Counted from the first letter of the stretch, positions 23,821 to 33,715 are shown. The stretch: 64,000 bases of DNA from Chondrilla cf. caribensis (GCA_964020155.1 OZ026559.1:3396455-3460454); one strand, 5' to 3'. Numbers and translations are program-made. The notes: generated from the sequence alone by a model not told the origin.

Positions 23821-26800
23821 CACATGCACACACACACACACACATACGCACACACACACACACACGCACACACGCACACACACACACACACACACCTTAT
23901 CACACTCTTTAAAACTCTGTGGGTTAAAAATAACATCGTATACTGTACATCTAACTCCAGCTATAAGTAAGACAACAATAAAAGAATACAAGATATTACT
24001 ATGTCCTCCCTATAAAGGTTGTAAGACGTACAAGCAGACAGCTGTAAATTTTTCACAGAAGGAAATTGCACAATATTGCTCATAAACACTCCGTGGTTAT
24101 ATTATTGTGTGGATCGAATGGAAAATGCAAAAATGTAAAATGAAACCTTGTTAAATAATTATTGCTGGACAGTACAAAGAAATATATATATTGTATATAA
24201 TAATATAAAATATATACTGTATGTTGTGTATAATACAGATTCAAAATACAGTGGAACCTCTCTATAAAGGACATGTTGGGACCATAATTTTAGTCCTTAT
24301 TACAGAGGTTTCCTCACTTCAGAGGTCATTAATACACTACAGTACTACACTGGGACACAGAATGGTGTCCTTTCTATAGAGGTTTCCACATTTCAGAGGT
24401 TTGTAATAGAGAGGTTCCAGTGTGATTCACCTTTATCAACATCCTCCCTCCCCGGGGACATGCTGTAGGGGATGGACCAGTTTTGTCCGATTTTACCGGA
24501 TAACTGTGTAGGCAGTGCAGAGGGTGCCTTGATGTTTTCACTCGTGCAAATGTTTATGAACACCTTCTTCTTGCTGTCTGCTACCTTGGCTTTGATGACG
24601 AATCCCGGCTGTAGAGAGAGGAGACCCAATGACAACACACGACTAACAGTGACACTTACGATAATGTGCCAAGTTTTAGGGGTACGTATATAACTTCTGC
24701 TTCAGGGATTGTTGACTTTCACTTTAGGGGTACTTGACTTTTAGCTACTTTAGGGATTTTTGACTTCTACTATGGGGATTTTCGAAATCTACTTTAGGGA
24801 TACTTGACTTTTAGCTACATTAGGGATTTTCGAAATCTACTTTAGGGATACTTGACTTCTACTTGAGGGATTTTGATTGCTACTTCAGGGATTTTTTACT
24901 TCTACTTTGAGAATTTTCTTCTGCTCTTGGCATTTCAGTCTCTTTTTGAACTTTTACATTTAACCTCAGTTAGTTCCTTGCATTTGGCATAGGCCAAGAT
25001 GTTTCACATTAAATGATTACGAACAACTGTCCCGTGTACAGTATGTGGATACTGCAGCATCAACATTTCCAGGATCACAACTTTTGCACTCAATACAGAC
25101 AAGATTCCAGCCATAAATGTGGTACAATATAGACTTGTATGGCTGTCAGCATTAAAATTCAAAAACAAGCAAAGATCGAATAGGCATGGTTAGGTACATG
25201 TTAAAACAAGGCAGGTTTTTGGGTTTCTTTTGGTTTGCTGGAGCAGTGTAAATATAATGAACGAATCAGAATAACATACGATAACATGAACTGATCCTGT
25301 GGGTCACTTATATTATGCTCAAACTGGTATCTATACGTGTGTTGGAGGATCTACGTACATGTTTCAAGTTCAACTTCAGGACTAGAATGCGGTGAGAGAT
25401 GGACGGAGCTCACCTCTGGATGAAGAAACTTCACATCCTGCCCTCTATCCCTCTCCAGTTGTGCGATTTCTTCTTCGTATCGTTTTCGGTTTTCCGGGTC
25501 TGATATTTCCTTGGCATACTCCACAAGAAGCTTGCGGAATTCATCCTTCTGCAGCGCCTTCTTCAGCTGCTCAACCTCCTGGAGGTGTATTGAGAATTCG
25601 GACAAGTATAGTTGTTAAGGTGGTGCAGACAAATAACTTGGAATTTGTGTTAGGTGACATATGAACATTCACACTCATAGTATTTGTTTGTTGTCAATTT
25701 CCGATTATTACAATTATTGAGTGCTATTTTCTCATCACAACAACTAGATATCGTATAACGGGAAATTTTCGCAGGACAAAATTTTCATGGATTTCATGGT
25801 TGGCCAAACATCCATGAAAATAAAATCTGCGAATTGGGCGTTCTCGTGGTTCTATCACACGATTGCGGGCCAGAATCCGTGAATTTTCATTTTTGGAGCC
25901 ATCCGCGAAAATTTTGTCCCACAAAAATTTCCCACTATACGGTACATAACGTGAATGAAACATAGGAATGGTGTGATATTAACTGATGAACGTGTTTCAG
26001 TGAATGTATTGTGATTATGAAGTTTTAAGGGAATGTCTTGTTGCATACAAGCCTGTGCAAGGGCCAAGATTGATGAAATAAATCACTGGATTTATGTCAA
26101 CCAGCTGAAAGAAAAATAATTCTATCAGCTGGGGGACAGAAGTCCAATTTTGATGGCAACCAGTGATAACCTCCCAGTCATCCAGATCATGAGAACATAA
26201 TGTTATAACACATACATAACGTTATGTGAGTAAGATTGGGAAAAAAATGAAAAATGAAGCACGTTCTGTTCAGCAATAGGAAGCACATTGGATGCAAATA
26301 CTTCCAACACCCTTAATGACCAATAAGCACAAATCCATGATATGACCACAATTAGCTAATTCTTCAATATATCATAATGGAGTAATTCCCATCACAGGAC
26401 AATCCGGACCTCTGCGAGTGAACAGCTTTCCACTTCAATGTGCTTGTCTTAAGACACCCTCTTTTTAGGTTACCACGCTCTACCCTATTCGTTGGGGGGA
26501 GGGAGGGGGCATTTCGCATACTGCAGTCAACTGCTTGCAAGCAGCTAGAGTTCGAGGCTGTTACATACATGCCAGGCGTACATAGATGTCAGCATGTGAG
26601 CAGTATTATTCACGACATACACGTTTGGCACAAACAGGATCTTTCGAACAAGTACAAAAAGTCATTGAAAAGACAAAGAATTGACGAGCGAGCAATTTTA
26701 AACATTATAACAGAATGAAATTAATAAATACTTTAGTTGAAGTCTTTACAACTGGGGGACAGACCGTTGCTGTTGAAACACACGCATAGCTTATTGATAG

Positions 26801-26885
26801 GAACCGTACGAAAACTCATCCCGTTCACACTTACCTCTGAAGTGATCTGGAATTTCTCTTCGTCCTTCGGCTTCTTGGAAGACAT
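16512..26885 (-). CDS. DNAAF2: Kintoun / dynein axonemal assembly factor 2 (PIH1 family)
   Basis: Cytoplasmic co-chaperone that pre-assembles ciliary dynein arms with Hsp70/Hsp90. I assembled 14 exons in frame, 845 codons (human is about 837): 26835-26885, 25414-25578, 24431-24608, 23896-23954, 23221-23302, 23067-23137, 22641-22816, 21920-22061, 20494-20890, 19695-19861, 18700-18900, 18179-18247, 17505-17655, 16512-17140. Residues about 18-200 are the PIH1 N domain ([44 protein letters not shown]). Residues 260-330 ([34 protein letters not shown]) form the PIH1 C/CS part, and 470-565 a second CS-like stretch ([17 protein letters not shown]). Residues 340-400 are a Pro-rich tandem repeat with unit [15 protein letters not shown]. 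The last exon is acidic and low-complexity. Exon 9 could instead start six to nine bases earlier. Introns are full of satellites and MITEs. Confidence 0.94.
17320..17450. repeat. (GT)n array plus G-run in kintoun intron 13
   Basis: About 110 bp of (GT)n ending in a run of about 12 G, between the last two kintoun exons. Confidence 0.95.
17656..18178. repeat. Kintoun intron 12 with purine-rich tract
   Basis: About 17930-18150 is a GA-rich stretch (GGAGAGAGAGAAGGGAAGAG type) on the plus strand, hence pyrimidine-rich on the transcribed minus strand. It grades into TACGTATGTATG sequence immediately before the exon-12 donor. Confidence 0.7.
18455..18699. repeat. (CA)n array at the kintoun exon-11 donor
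   Basis: About 245 bp of (CA)n with ATGCA interruptions on the plus strand. Read on the minus strand it is (GT)n beginning at the exon-11 donor (AAG|gtgtgt at 18700/18699). Confidence 0.95.
18965..19336. repeat. 33-bp minisatellite in kintoun intron 10
   Basis: Eleven units containing GTACATATGTAC, AGTGTCACACTA and GAAGTCCA. The 33-bp period is a multiple of three, so both strands stay open (repeat peptide [11 protein letters not shown]), producing spurious 120-160 aa ORFs. Units alternate between two or three variants (CATGT, CAGGT, CACGT), suggesting a higher-order structure. Confidence 0.95.
19935..20182. mobile_element. TIR miniature element, CAACTTGCTTAGTA family
   Basis: Related to 2628-2807. 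The left end is TCCAACTTGCTTAGTACATA and the right end is ACAAGCAAGTTGCACTGTA. The interior contains CCAAATCTGTGCTTCTTATC, shared with 22198-22225, and a short tandem expansion of GTGTGTACTAATCAGGA. It lies in kintoun intron 9. Confidence 0.75.
21330..21605. repeat. Minisatellite in kintoun intron 8
   Basis: Irregular units of about 18-25 bp built on GATAGCTAGGTGATGGGAA, with higher-order duplications (the block around 21480 recurs at about 21535). Confidence 0.9.
22064..22152. repeat. (GT)n array adjoining the kintoun exon-8 acceptor
   Basis: About 70 bp of (GT)n, ending in GCGTGCGTGTGGGC. On the minus strand (CA)n runs directly into the acceptor CACACAG|TATATC at 22061. Confidence 0.9.
22180..22577. 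mobile_element. TIR miniature element with internal satellite expansion
   Basis: The left part (ACCTTGAAGGGAACACC, TTCTTATCAGAGGTACTTAT) and the right end (TACAAGTTGTACTGCA) match the CAACTTGCTTAGTA family. The interior from about 22270 to 22550 is an 18-bp tandem repeat (GTGTGTACTAACCAGGAG), apparently expanded from a motif present only a few times in the 19935 copy. It lies in kintoun intron 7. Confidence 0.7.
22817..22853. repeat. (GT)n array at the kintoun exon-7 acceptor
   Basis: On the minus strand this is (CA)n ending exactly in the acceptor ACACAG|GGACC at 22816. Confidence 0.9.
23305..23475. repeat. Minisatellite in kintoun intron 4
   Basis: Units of about 15-16 bp of the type CAGTACAGGAAGTAGT, with variable A/C positions. 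It begins just outside exon 5. Confidence 0.85.
23477..23637. mobile_element. TIR miniature element, TACAGTGAATA family
   Basis: The left end is TACAGTGAATACCCATTAAT and the right end is GGTGGATTAACAAAATTCAT, an imperfect inverse. Related to 63091-63518. Confidence 0.65.
23690..23895. repeat. (CA)n array at the kintoun exon-4 donor
   Basis: About 205 bp of (CA)n with GCA and TACGCA variants arranged in a repeated block of about 60 bp. It abuts the minus-strand donor AAG|gtgtgt at 23896/23895. Confidence 0.95.
24247..24424. mobile_element. TIR miniature element, GGAACCTCTCTATA family
   Basis: The left end is TACAGTGGAACCTCTCTATA and the right end is AATAGAGAGGTTCCAGTGT. A second nested inverted pair (AGAGGTTTCC / TTTCAGAGGT) lies inside. 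This is the best-preserved copy; relatives are at about 300-490, 4448-4585 and 29005-29206. Its right end lies seven bases from the minus-strand splice donor of kintoun exon 3 (24431/24430). Confidence 0.85.
24690..24920. repeat. Degenerate tandem repeat in kintoun intron 2
   Basis: Units of about 22-30 bp on the pattern TACTTTAGGGATTTTTGACT and ACTTTAGGGATACTTGACTT. The remainder of intron 2 to 25413 shows no recognisable feature. Confidence 0.8.
25750..25944. mobile_element. TIR miniature element, GTATAGTGGGAAATTTTCGC family, copy 1
   Basis: The left end is TATCGTATAACGGGAAATTT and the right end is AAATTTCCCACTATACGGTA. It is about 195 bp, lies in kintoun intron 1, and has no ORF. The second copy is at 32065-32267. 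The rest of intron 1 (25945-26834) contains no recognised gene. The Cys/Lys ORF at 26440-26718 has no supporting motif. Confidence 0.85.
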
Positions 26886-27065
26886 GTGCAGCGCGATTAG
26901 TTCCGAAACCAACTTCAAATTTCAAAAGTGGAACTAATATCATTCGAATCGACAACGACCAAAAAATTAACAATAATTGGTATTATTAGTACTCAGTTCT
27001 CGTAGGATAAATACATTTGAACAGGTTTACAGACACAGAAAGCACATGCAAACATTGATGGCTTG

Positions 27066-27835
27066 TTATCGCCAGTTGAATTCTTCAGGAATGTTTTCTT
27101 TCAAAGGAATCTAGACAAAAGAGTGCAACACTTGTTCTGTTAATATTGTTTCTTATTGGATATACTCACATTCTCTAGGAAGTACATACAAACATATAAT
27201 ATTCAGGTCTACACAGAGGGACGGTGTATTCTCATAGTGTCAACCTGCCAGGTCTACACAGAGGGACAGTGCATTCTCACAGTGTGAAAACCTGCCAGGT
27301 CTACACAGAGGGACAGTGCATTCTCATAGTGTCAACCTGCCAGGTCTACACAGAGGGACAGTGCATTCTCATAGTGTCAACCTGCCAGGTCTACACAGAG
27401 GGACACTGTATTCTCACAGTGTCAATAACACATCAGCACCACACTACACACCAGAACCCACACTCAATCACACCCACACTCAATCACACCTGCACTCAAT
27501 CACACCCACACTCACAGTAGACACATACCAGTACTCACAACACACCCCATATACACTCATCCCTCCACACATACAAAACACACACAACTCACATCTTTGT
27601 ATGCCTCAGCTTTTGAAGGTGCAGGTTCTGTATACCACGTGGTCTTCTTCCCAGGTATGGCCACCCGACCATCTGGGTGGAGGTAAGCCCCTTTCATTCC
27701 CCCCTCCGCCAGTCTTTTCTGCCCCTCTTCCGTCAGAAGATAACCTCTATTGTCCGGGTTCAGGTAATATGCCATATCTGACTTGGAAGGAAGGGCCCTC
27801 CTTGGAATTTCTTTGCCTGAAGGTAGCGAGTGGAG

Positions 27836-27907
<72 letters not shown>

Positions 27908-30799
27908 GTGTGTGAGTGTGTGTGTGTGTGTGTATGTGTGTGTGTGCACGTGAACAGTATTTAACAGGTTTTATTACATAATATGATTATGTACATATAA
28001 TATTCCAATGCATGCACACAAAGTTCACATTAAGTACCTTCGAATTTCTCTGGATTCAGTAAAACTCTCAGTCCTAGTTTATTGTAATAAGCTGTGACGA
28101 TGCGTCCTCCATTGGACTCCACAGCCTGGATAGCTCTTTGGGAGGCCCTACTGACCTCAATGTTCAGTTTGGACGTTAGAGAGTGAGATCCCTGGTGGAG
28201 GAGACATGGAGAAGTAACACCCACAAATTGTAGGAGAGGGGTGTGGTGCAAGAGGGTGTGGTGGTGGTGCGTTGGTGTGCTGTATAGTGTAGAGGAGTGT
28301 GGTGAGGAGGGAGGTGTGGTGATGTGGTGAGGAGGGAGGTGTAGTGATGTGGTGAGGAGGGAGGTGTGGTGATGTGGTGAGGAGGGAGGTGTGATGTGGT
28401 GAGGAAGGAGGTGTGGTGACATAGTGAGGAGGGAGGCATAGTGATGTGGTGAGGAGGGAGGTGTAGTGATGTGGTGAGGAGGGAGGTGTAGTGATGTGGT
28501 GAGGAGGGAGGTGTGATGTGGTGAGGAGGAAGGTGTAGTGATGTGGTGAGGAGGGAGGCGTGGTGATGTGGTGAGGAGAAAGGTGTGGTGACATGGTGAG
28601 GAGGGAGGCATAGTGATGTGGTGGGGAGGGAGGTGTGGTGATGTGGTGAGGAGGGAGGTGTGGTGATGTGGTGAGGAGGGAGATGTGATGTGGTGAGGAG
28701 GGAGATGTGATGTGGTGAGGAGGGAGGTGTAGTGATGTGGTGAGGAGAGGTGTGATGTGGTGGGGAGGGAGGTGTGGTGGAGAGTAGAAATTCTACACAA
28801 TATACCAGATCATCACCACACCTTTCCCAGTAGCTTCACTCCATGTTTGACTCTCTTCACAATCCCAGCTCTCCGTAGAGCTAGCATATCTATTGGTCGG
28901 GAGGGATCCACTCTTCCACTGTCAATGAAACTTTGTAGGGTACCGAGATTGAGTGGGACATACTCTTTCTGAAATCTACACACACAGACAAGATGGTTTC
29001 ATAATACAGTTGAACCTCTATTAAAGGCCTCTCCCAATAAAGGACACCATAGAAATTACCTCCATACAAAGGACACTCTGTGAGGCACCAAAAATAGATT
29101 TCCCTATAGTGCTGGTACATTTTTTTACCTCTGAAGAGTGGACAACCTCTCTACAGTGGACAAATTATCTGGTCCCAATTTGTCCTTTATAGAGAGGTTC
29201 CACTGCAATTACAATGGAACCTGTCTATAGTGACCACTCAAGGGACATTAAAAGTGGTTGTTTAGAGAGGTGGCAGACAACGTCAATGATACAGTGGAAC
29301 CTGTCTATAGTGCCCCCATTGGACCCAAATAAGTAGTTGTTATAGGGAGGTGGCCTGTATAGGGTTAAAACATCCAGATGAATAACTCTCTCCACCAGAC
29401 TGTGTTTTAAAACGCTCCTGAATCTGAAAGGATTTTCCCAACAACAGTTGGAAACTTTACAGTCCGAAATCCCTATTCAACCATATAGGCATGTTGAATT
29501 GTACCCTATAGACTTATGGGACAGGCTGCTATAAAGAGGTGATCTGCCAATACAGTGATCCATACACAGTTTTCACTGTACTACTAACGTAGGACAGTTA
29601 GCTTTGTGTAGAGATGGTAGTGGTAGAATGAGGTCTGGAGCCCAGTAGTCTTGCTCAGCCCATCCTTCAATCACCAACAGGGAAAGGATCTGCTACTGGT
29701 AGGGTTACACATCCCCTTCTGTCTCGGGAGGTGGAGTAGATGGTGCCAAAAATTGCTATAAGAGGATGTATTATCCTATAAATTAATGGAAATCTGCTAA
29801 TATACCTAAAACAGGTAATGGGAGGAAAAAGGGTTGGCAAGTTACTGTCTTTTCTTACTTACTAAAAGTCACACACTACCCTACAACTTAAGGAGCCTTT
29901 ATTGTGGTGGGCAGTTTGATTGGCCAAGTCCTGAGCAGTAACTAGGTATGGAGAGTGGAGTTCCATGGCTGAGCCATCACACCAAGGTCAGTGACCTTTT
30001 AGTTTGGTTAGCAGGGTCCTCCAAAAATAAGATCTCGCAAATGGTGTCCCTAAGACAAGCATTCAACAAACTGACTCACATGTTGGTGAAGCCTCTCTTG
30101 GGCACTCGGAGGTAGAAAGGTGTCTGTCCTCCTTCGAATCCAACTCGAACAGCTTTCTTGTTGCGTTGACCCTGTCCCTTGTGGCCCCGCCCACACGTCT
30201 TGCCACGCCCGGAACCGGGACCACGCCCCACTCTAACAGCCTGCATACATACATGTAATGATATGAGCTACAGCAAAATATTACATTGTTCAATCTTGCC
30301 AAAACCTCAAAATTTAGGAAAAGTTGGGAATGAACTTTTGTCACAAATAAAACAAGGTAATATGGGATAATTCTGATCAAGGATTAATTCTGGTAACTTG
30401 TGGATGAACATTCTATTACTTCAAAATGCCGCTCAGCCGTCGAGGATCTACAGTGTTTCACTGGTAATGGTACCCCTGGAAAATAGCCAAACTTGGTTAA
30501 GCGGATTACCAGGGTGATGGTGCCAATACTGATGCTGATAAATCCTGGTTACCATCTACCCATACTACCGATGCGTCCGTATCAGCAATACCGGGCATGA
30601 TAATACTAGTTGTGAACATGAAATCATTTTAGTAAGAAGTAAGGAACGGCCATACTAGAGGATCTATGCGAACATATATACAGTTGGATACCTTTTTCTT
30701 GGCTCCTGGTAAATCTTGTAGATTATTGAGCTTTATTCTAGGAAGATTCGAAAGGTCAACAGTTTTTCTGATCCAAGTCCTGCTAAGGGAGGCGGCCAT
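27066..30799 (-). CDS. MRPL15: Mitochondrial large-subunit ribosomal protein uL15m (MRPL15)
   Basis: Nuclear-encoded protein of the mitochondrial large ribosomal subunit. Six exons join in frame to 281 codons (human about 296): 30692-30799, 30080-30240, 28822-28975, 28038-28191, 27593-27816, 27066-27110. The N terminus [16 protein letters not shown] is compatible with a mitochondrial presequence. Exon 2 holds the Gly/Arg-rich L15 core ([19 protein letters not shown], then [19 protein letters not shown]), exon 3 the segment [16 protein letters not shown], exon 4 [20 protein letters not shown] and exon 5 LNPDNRGYL. The last exon is tiny ([14 protein letters not shown]). The alternative is read-through after exon 5, which would add only a Cys-rich tail and looks artefactual. 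The exon-3 acceptor was set at 28976 to keep phase. It is divergent from the kinase-kelch gene, and its stop lies 180 bp before the kintoun start. Confidence 0.94.
27215..27515. repeat. Minisatellites in MRPL15 intron 5
   Basis: 27215-27425 has five units of about 44-47 bp (CAGGTCTACACAGAGGGACA, then GTGCATTCTCATAGTGTCAA). About 27460-27515 has 16-bp units ACACTCAATCACACCC. Confidence 0.9.
27838..27945. repeat. (GT)n array in MRPL15 intron 4
   Basis: About 105 bp of (GT)n lying about 20 bp outside the exon-5 acceptor. The coding strand therefore has (CA)n just upstream of the polypyrimidine tract. Confidence 0.95.
28205..28790. repeat. 24-bp purine-rich minisatellite in MRPL15 intron 3
   Basis: More than 20 units of GTGGTGATGTGGTGAGGAGG with variants. 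The plus strand is strongly G/A-rich with almost no C. Long Ser/Pro/His ORFs on the minus strand, apparently continuous with exon 4, are intron translation. Confidence 0.95.
29005..29206. mobile_element. TIR miniature element, GGAACCTCTCTATA family (plus derivatives to about 29580)
   Basis: The left end is TACAGTTGAACCTCTATTAA and the right end is TTTATAGAGAGGTTCCACTG. Immediately right, about 29213 and 29290 each start a related end (AATGGAACCTGTCTATAGTG and CAGTGGAACCTGTCTATAG), and a closing inverted end lies near 29530-29580. This is a cluster of nested copies in MRPL15 intron 2. No gene was seen between 29580 and 30079. Confidence 0.7.
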
Positions 30800-30909
30800 T
30801 TTATGTGTTAGGAAAACACGTGCCCAAGACGTCAGTGGAAGGGAATTTCCCCTGTGTGTCATACCGGCCGTAGATCTAGAGACCCTCTAAATACGGTCTA
30901 TGGGTAGAG
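30800..30909. promoter_or_regulatory. Bidirectional promoter between MRPL15 and the kinase-kelch gene
   Basis: Only 110 bp separate the two start codons, which point away from each other. The interval contains CACGTG (30817-30822) and GACGTCA (30828-30834, a CRE-like half-palindrome), with no TATA box seen. An out-of-frame ATG at 30901 precedes the kinase start by nine bases. Confidence 0.6.
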
Positions 30910-33442
30910 ATGGGTCAACGCCTCTTCAAACCTGTGCCGAACGAGTTGAGAACTTTTGAAGAAATAGCCCGTGGATCCTATGGAACGATATATCGTGGAA
31001 GTTTAAAAGGAGTACCTGTAGCTATTAAACAGTTACACCCTTCACTTGTTGGTCATGCAACTCGCCGTCGAATCGAAGAAGACGAAGAGATAACGTATGC
31101 AATGAAGGCTTTTTCGACCGAGTGTAACTTACTTAAGGAGAACAGACACGAGAATTTGCTTCACTTCGTTGGGCTATTCGACAATAATTCGGGTCTTCCT
31201 CTCCTAGTGACCGAATTAATGAGAGAGAGTTTAACGGAGTATCTCACCAGAAAGGACAGCAATTTAGATGAGCAGAGAAAGATAAGGGTGTGCTTGGATA
31301 TTGCAAAGGGGCTTGCGTTCTTACATGGATTATATCCCCTTGTTCTGCATCGCGATCTCACATCTCAACTGGAAGCCTTAGTAGTAGCCCATTGGGCTAG
31401 TGGCCTCTCCAGTATAATAATGATACCATACCATACCATACCATACCATCTAGCAATATCCTAATTGGTTTCGCAGATCAGGTGAAAATAGGAGACCTCG
31501 GTCAAGCAAAGCTGCTGGATTTGAGACAGAAATTGGGCATCTCACTCACAACAGCGCCAGGGAATATTTCTTATATGCCGCCCGAAGCTTTAGTTCACAA
31601 TCCTTACTATAGTGATAAGTTGGATGTATTTTCTGAAGGGGTTATCTGTCTACAGGTGATGTGTGAGCGTCCTGCACCTCGTGTGTTAATGATTGGTATT
31701 GGCACAGTTCCTGAGATTGAGCGTAGGAAAGAAGATCTCGATATGATAGGTGACCATCATCCAATGAAATCCATCATCACTAGATGTTTACAAGATGATC
31801 CAAATTCCAGACCAAGTGCTCAGGAGGTCTGTAATCTGATAGCTGATGTCAGCAAAAAACACTTATGTCAAGAGGTGAGCACATCGAGAACCAATTGAAA
31901 GTGAATTTTTAGACTATTCTATGTCCACACCAACAGGCTTATATGATTAACTCTACAATGTCTTATACACAATGACTATTGACAGCACCTCTGTAACATA
32001 CATGTGCGTACATGCATAGGTGACCTTTTTGTGCAATACAGTATATACAGTAAATGTTCATTAATACCGTATAGTGGGAAATTTTCGCAGATGGCTCCAA
32101 AAATGAAAATTCGCAGATAAAAGTTTTCCAGATGCTGGCCACAGTCACGTAGAGAGACGTAGATATAACAACAAGAATGCCTAAATGCAGATTTTATTTT
32201 CATGGATGTTAGGCCATCGCAAAATCCGCTAAAATTTTGTCCTGTGAAAATTTCCCACTATACGGTAGTCACCTTCTCAGTGAAATTGTATGCTAATAGG
32301 TGCATGGGTCTGGATGATATTTTTACATGTCTCATATTATGCTTATTGATTAATGTTAATATGTACACTTACAGGACTTCAATCCAACATTACTTAATGA
32401 TTCAAAATGTCGACTGTACTGGAAAAAGTGCCCTGATTTACCAGTTGCCACCCGATTTGCCACAGTTCTCGTGCACAACTTCAAGGTGTATGTCTGTGGA
32501 GGGGGTATGAGTGAGGTTACCCTTGCTCCAAGCATTCAGATATTTCACACTTTGCAGAATAGATGGGAGGTGAGACCAAATGCCCCTCAGATTTGCTGCG
32601 AGGTTGCAATGATTGAGAACCAGATTATTCTCATTGGAGGACAAGACACGTCAACTTGGGAAATAACAAACAAAGTGTCCACACTCATCGAGGACAATGA
32701 AGATTCAGAATGTTGTTGGAGCAACAAGTACCCTCCACTGCCTGACAGGCTTTTCAGACCAGGTACCACATATCACAATGGTGTTCTCGTTGTGGCAGGA
32801 GGATTTTCTGGTACCAACCATGCCCTGAGCAATTCTGTTCATGTATTGGCAACACGTGAGTCACATGGAGTACTCCACCAGTCTGAGAGGGAACACTTAC
32901 AATGGTATACTATTCCAGGGCTCCGCCTTCCCTATGCAGCTCACTGTTTTTCGGTATGTTCAACACTGGACCATCTGGTTTTGATCAATCATTACAGAGA
33001 TCGATTTTTCATATCAAAGGGAGTTATCTGTTGCAAATGGGCTGATTTTCACAGAGTGGTCAGTGGAACGATCCCTCAGTTAGGCGGGTCCATCAATGAG
33101 ACAATCGATGACCTCTACACCCAAATCTCACGGCCACTGTGGGCAGAACTTAGCGACATACCACTGTACCGGTCCTCTTTCGTTCCCTGTGGCTCCTCTA
33201 TTATTGCACTGGGTGGAACAGATGATGGTCGTGGACACCTTCAAGAAATATACACTCTGGATGCATCACAAGCGTCTCCCTCGTGGAATTACGTACGTAT
33301 GTTGAACGCTGATGAAATATTGAAGCCCAATTGTTCAGCTGTTGGCCTATCCCCTACAAGCTTTCTCGTCATTGGTGGATGTTCAAATCCAAACAGCTGG
33401 AGAACTTCTATGTGTAATGAGGTGTTTTTAGTGCACATGTAA
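30910..33442 (+). CDS. Protein kinase-kelch repeat protein, frame broken in the catalytic loop
   Basis: Exon 1 (30910-31874) encodes a kinase of the tyrosine-kinase-like type. It has a Gly loop GSYGTIYRG, VAIK lysine, HRDLTS catalytic loop, DLG in place of DFG (IGDLGQAK), APGNISYMPPEAL as activation/APE segment, and DVFSEGVICLQVM. Exon 2 (32375-33442) encodes about 355 residues of kelch propeller (FKVYVCGGG, IILIGGQD, VLVVAGGFSG, SIIALGGTDDG, FLVIGGCS). The exon-1 donor (GAG|gtgagc) and exon-2 acceptor are in phase, so both parts form one gene of 648 codons if 31366-31451 is left out. That 86-bp stretch lies between direct CATCT repeats, has no GT-AG boundaries, shifts the frame and brings a stop at 31462. 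The gene is therefore either disrupted in this haplotype or relies on non-canonical splicing. Substrate unknown; an adaptor or ubiquitin-linked signalling role for the propeller is conjecture. Confidence 0.82.
31366..31451. mobile_element. 86-bp insertion in the kinase catalytic loop, 5'-truncated retroposon-like
   Basis: Flanked by CATCT at 31361-31365 and 31447-31451. The body contains AGCCCATTGGGCT and GTGGCCTCTCCAG, and ends in a five-fold ACCAT microsatellite. A structured 3' end, short-unit tail and 5-bp direct repeat are what a SINE or LINE remnant would leave. Leaving out the insertion and one repeat gives the canonical spacing HRDLTSSN between the catalytic Asp and Asn. Confidence 0.7.
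32065..32267. mobile_element. TIR miniature element, GTATAGTGGGAAATTTTCGC family, copy 2
   Basis: 203 bp in the kinase-kelch intron. The left end is TACCGTATAGTGGGAAATTT and the right end is AAATTTCCCACTATACGGTA, perfectly mirrored over about 18 bp. Same family as 25750-25944. Confidence 0.85.
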
Positions 33443-33715
33443 TACATTATGTAAATTTAACGTGCAGTTGCCTGAATGTGACCCATGTTTCTTTTACGTT
33501 ATTGTAATTCAATGAACATCTTATTGTTCCATGTAAATTTAAATTAACACATTTTGATTTAATTAGTAGTACTCATAAAATATGCGCATTAAATATTTAT
33601 CACTAGTACTCTTTGTATAGTTTGTGTACCTTGTGTTAATGTAATAATGGTTACTGTATTGTATACAGATTAATTGCCTTTATATTGATTTGTGATATTC
33701 TCTATGATAACTGTC

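Noticed and set aside
27557..27592. Read-through C terminus of MRPL15 after exon 5
   Set aside because: A good donor (GAT|gtgagt) and an in-phase last exon at 27066-27110 give a natural end; the read-through tail is Cys-rich CA-array sequence.
28030..28800. 256-aa Ser/Pro/His ORF on the minus strand
   Set aside because: It is MRPL15 exon 4 read through its acceptor into an intronic 24-bp satellite.
31449..31464. CATCTAG used as a normal 3' splice acceptor for a kinase intron
   Set aside because: No upstream GT donor gives the required phase, and the catalytic loop spacing fits the CATCT-bounded insertion instead.
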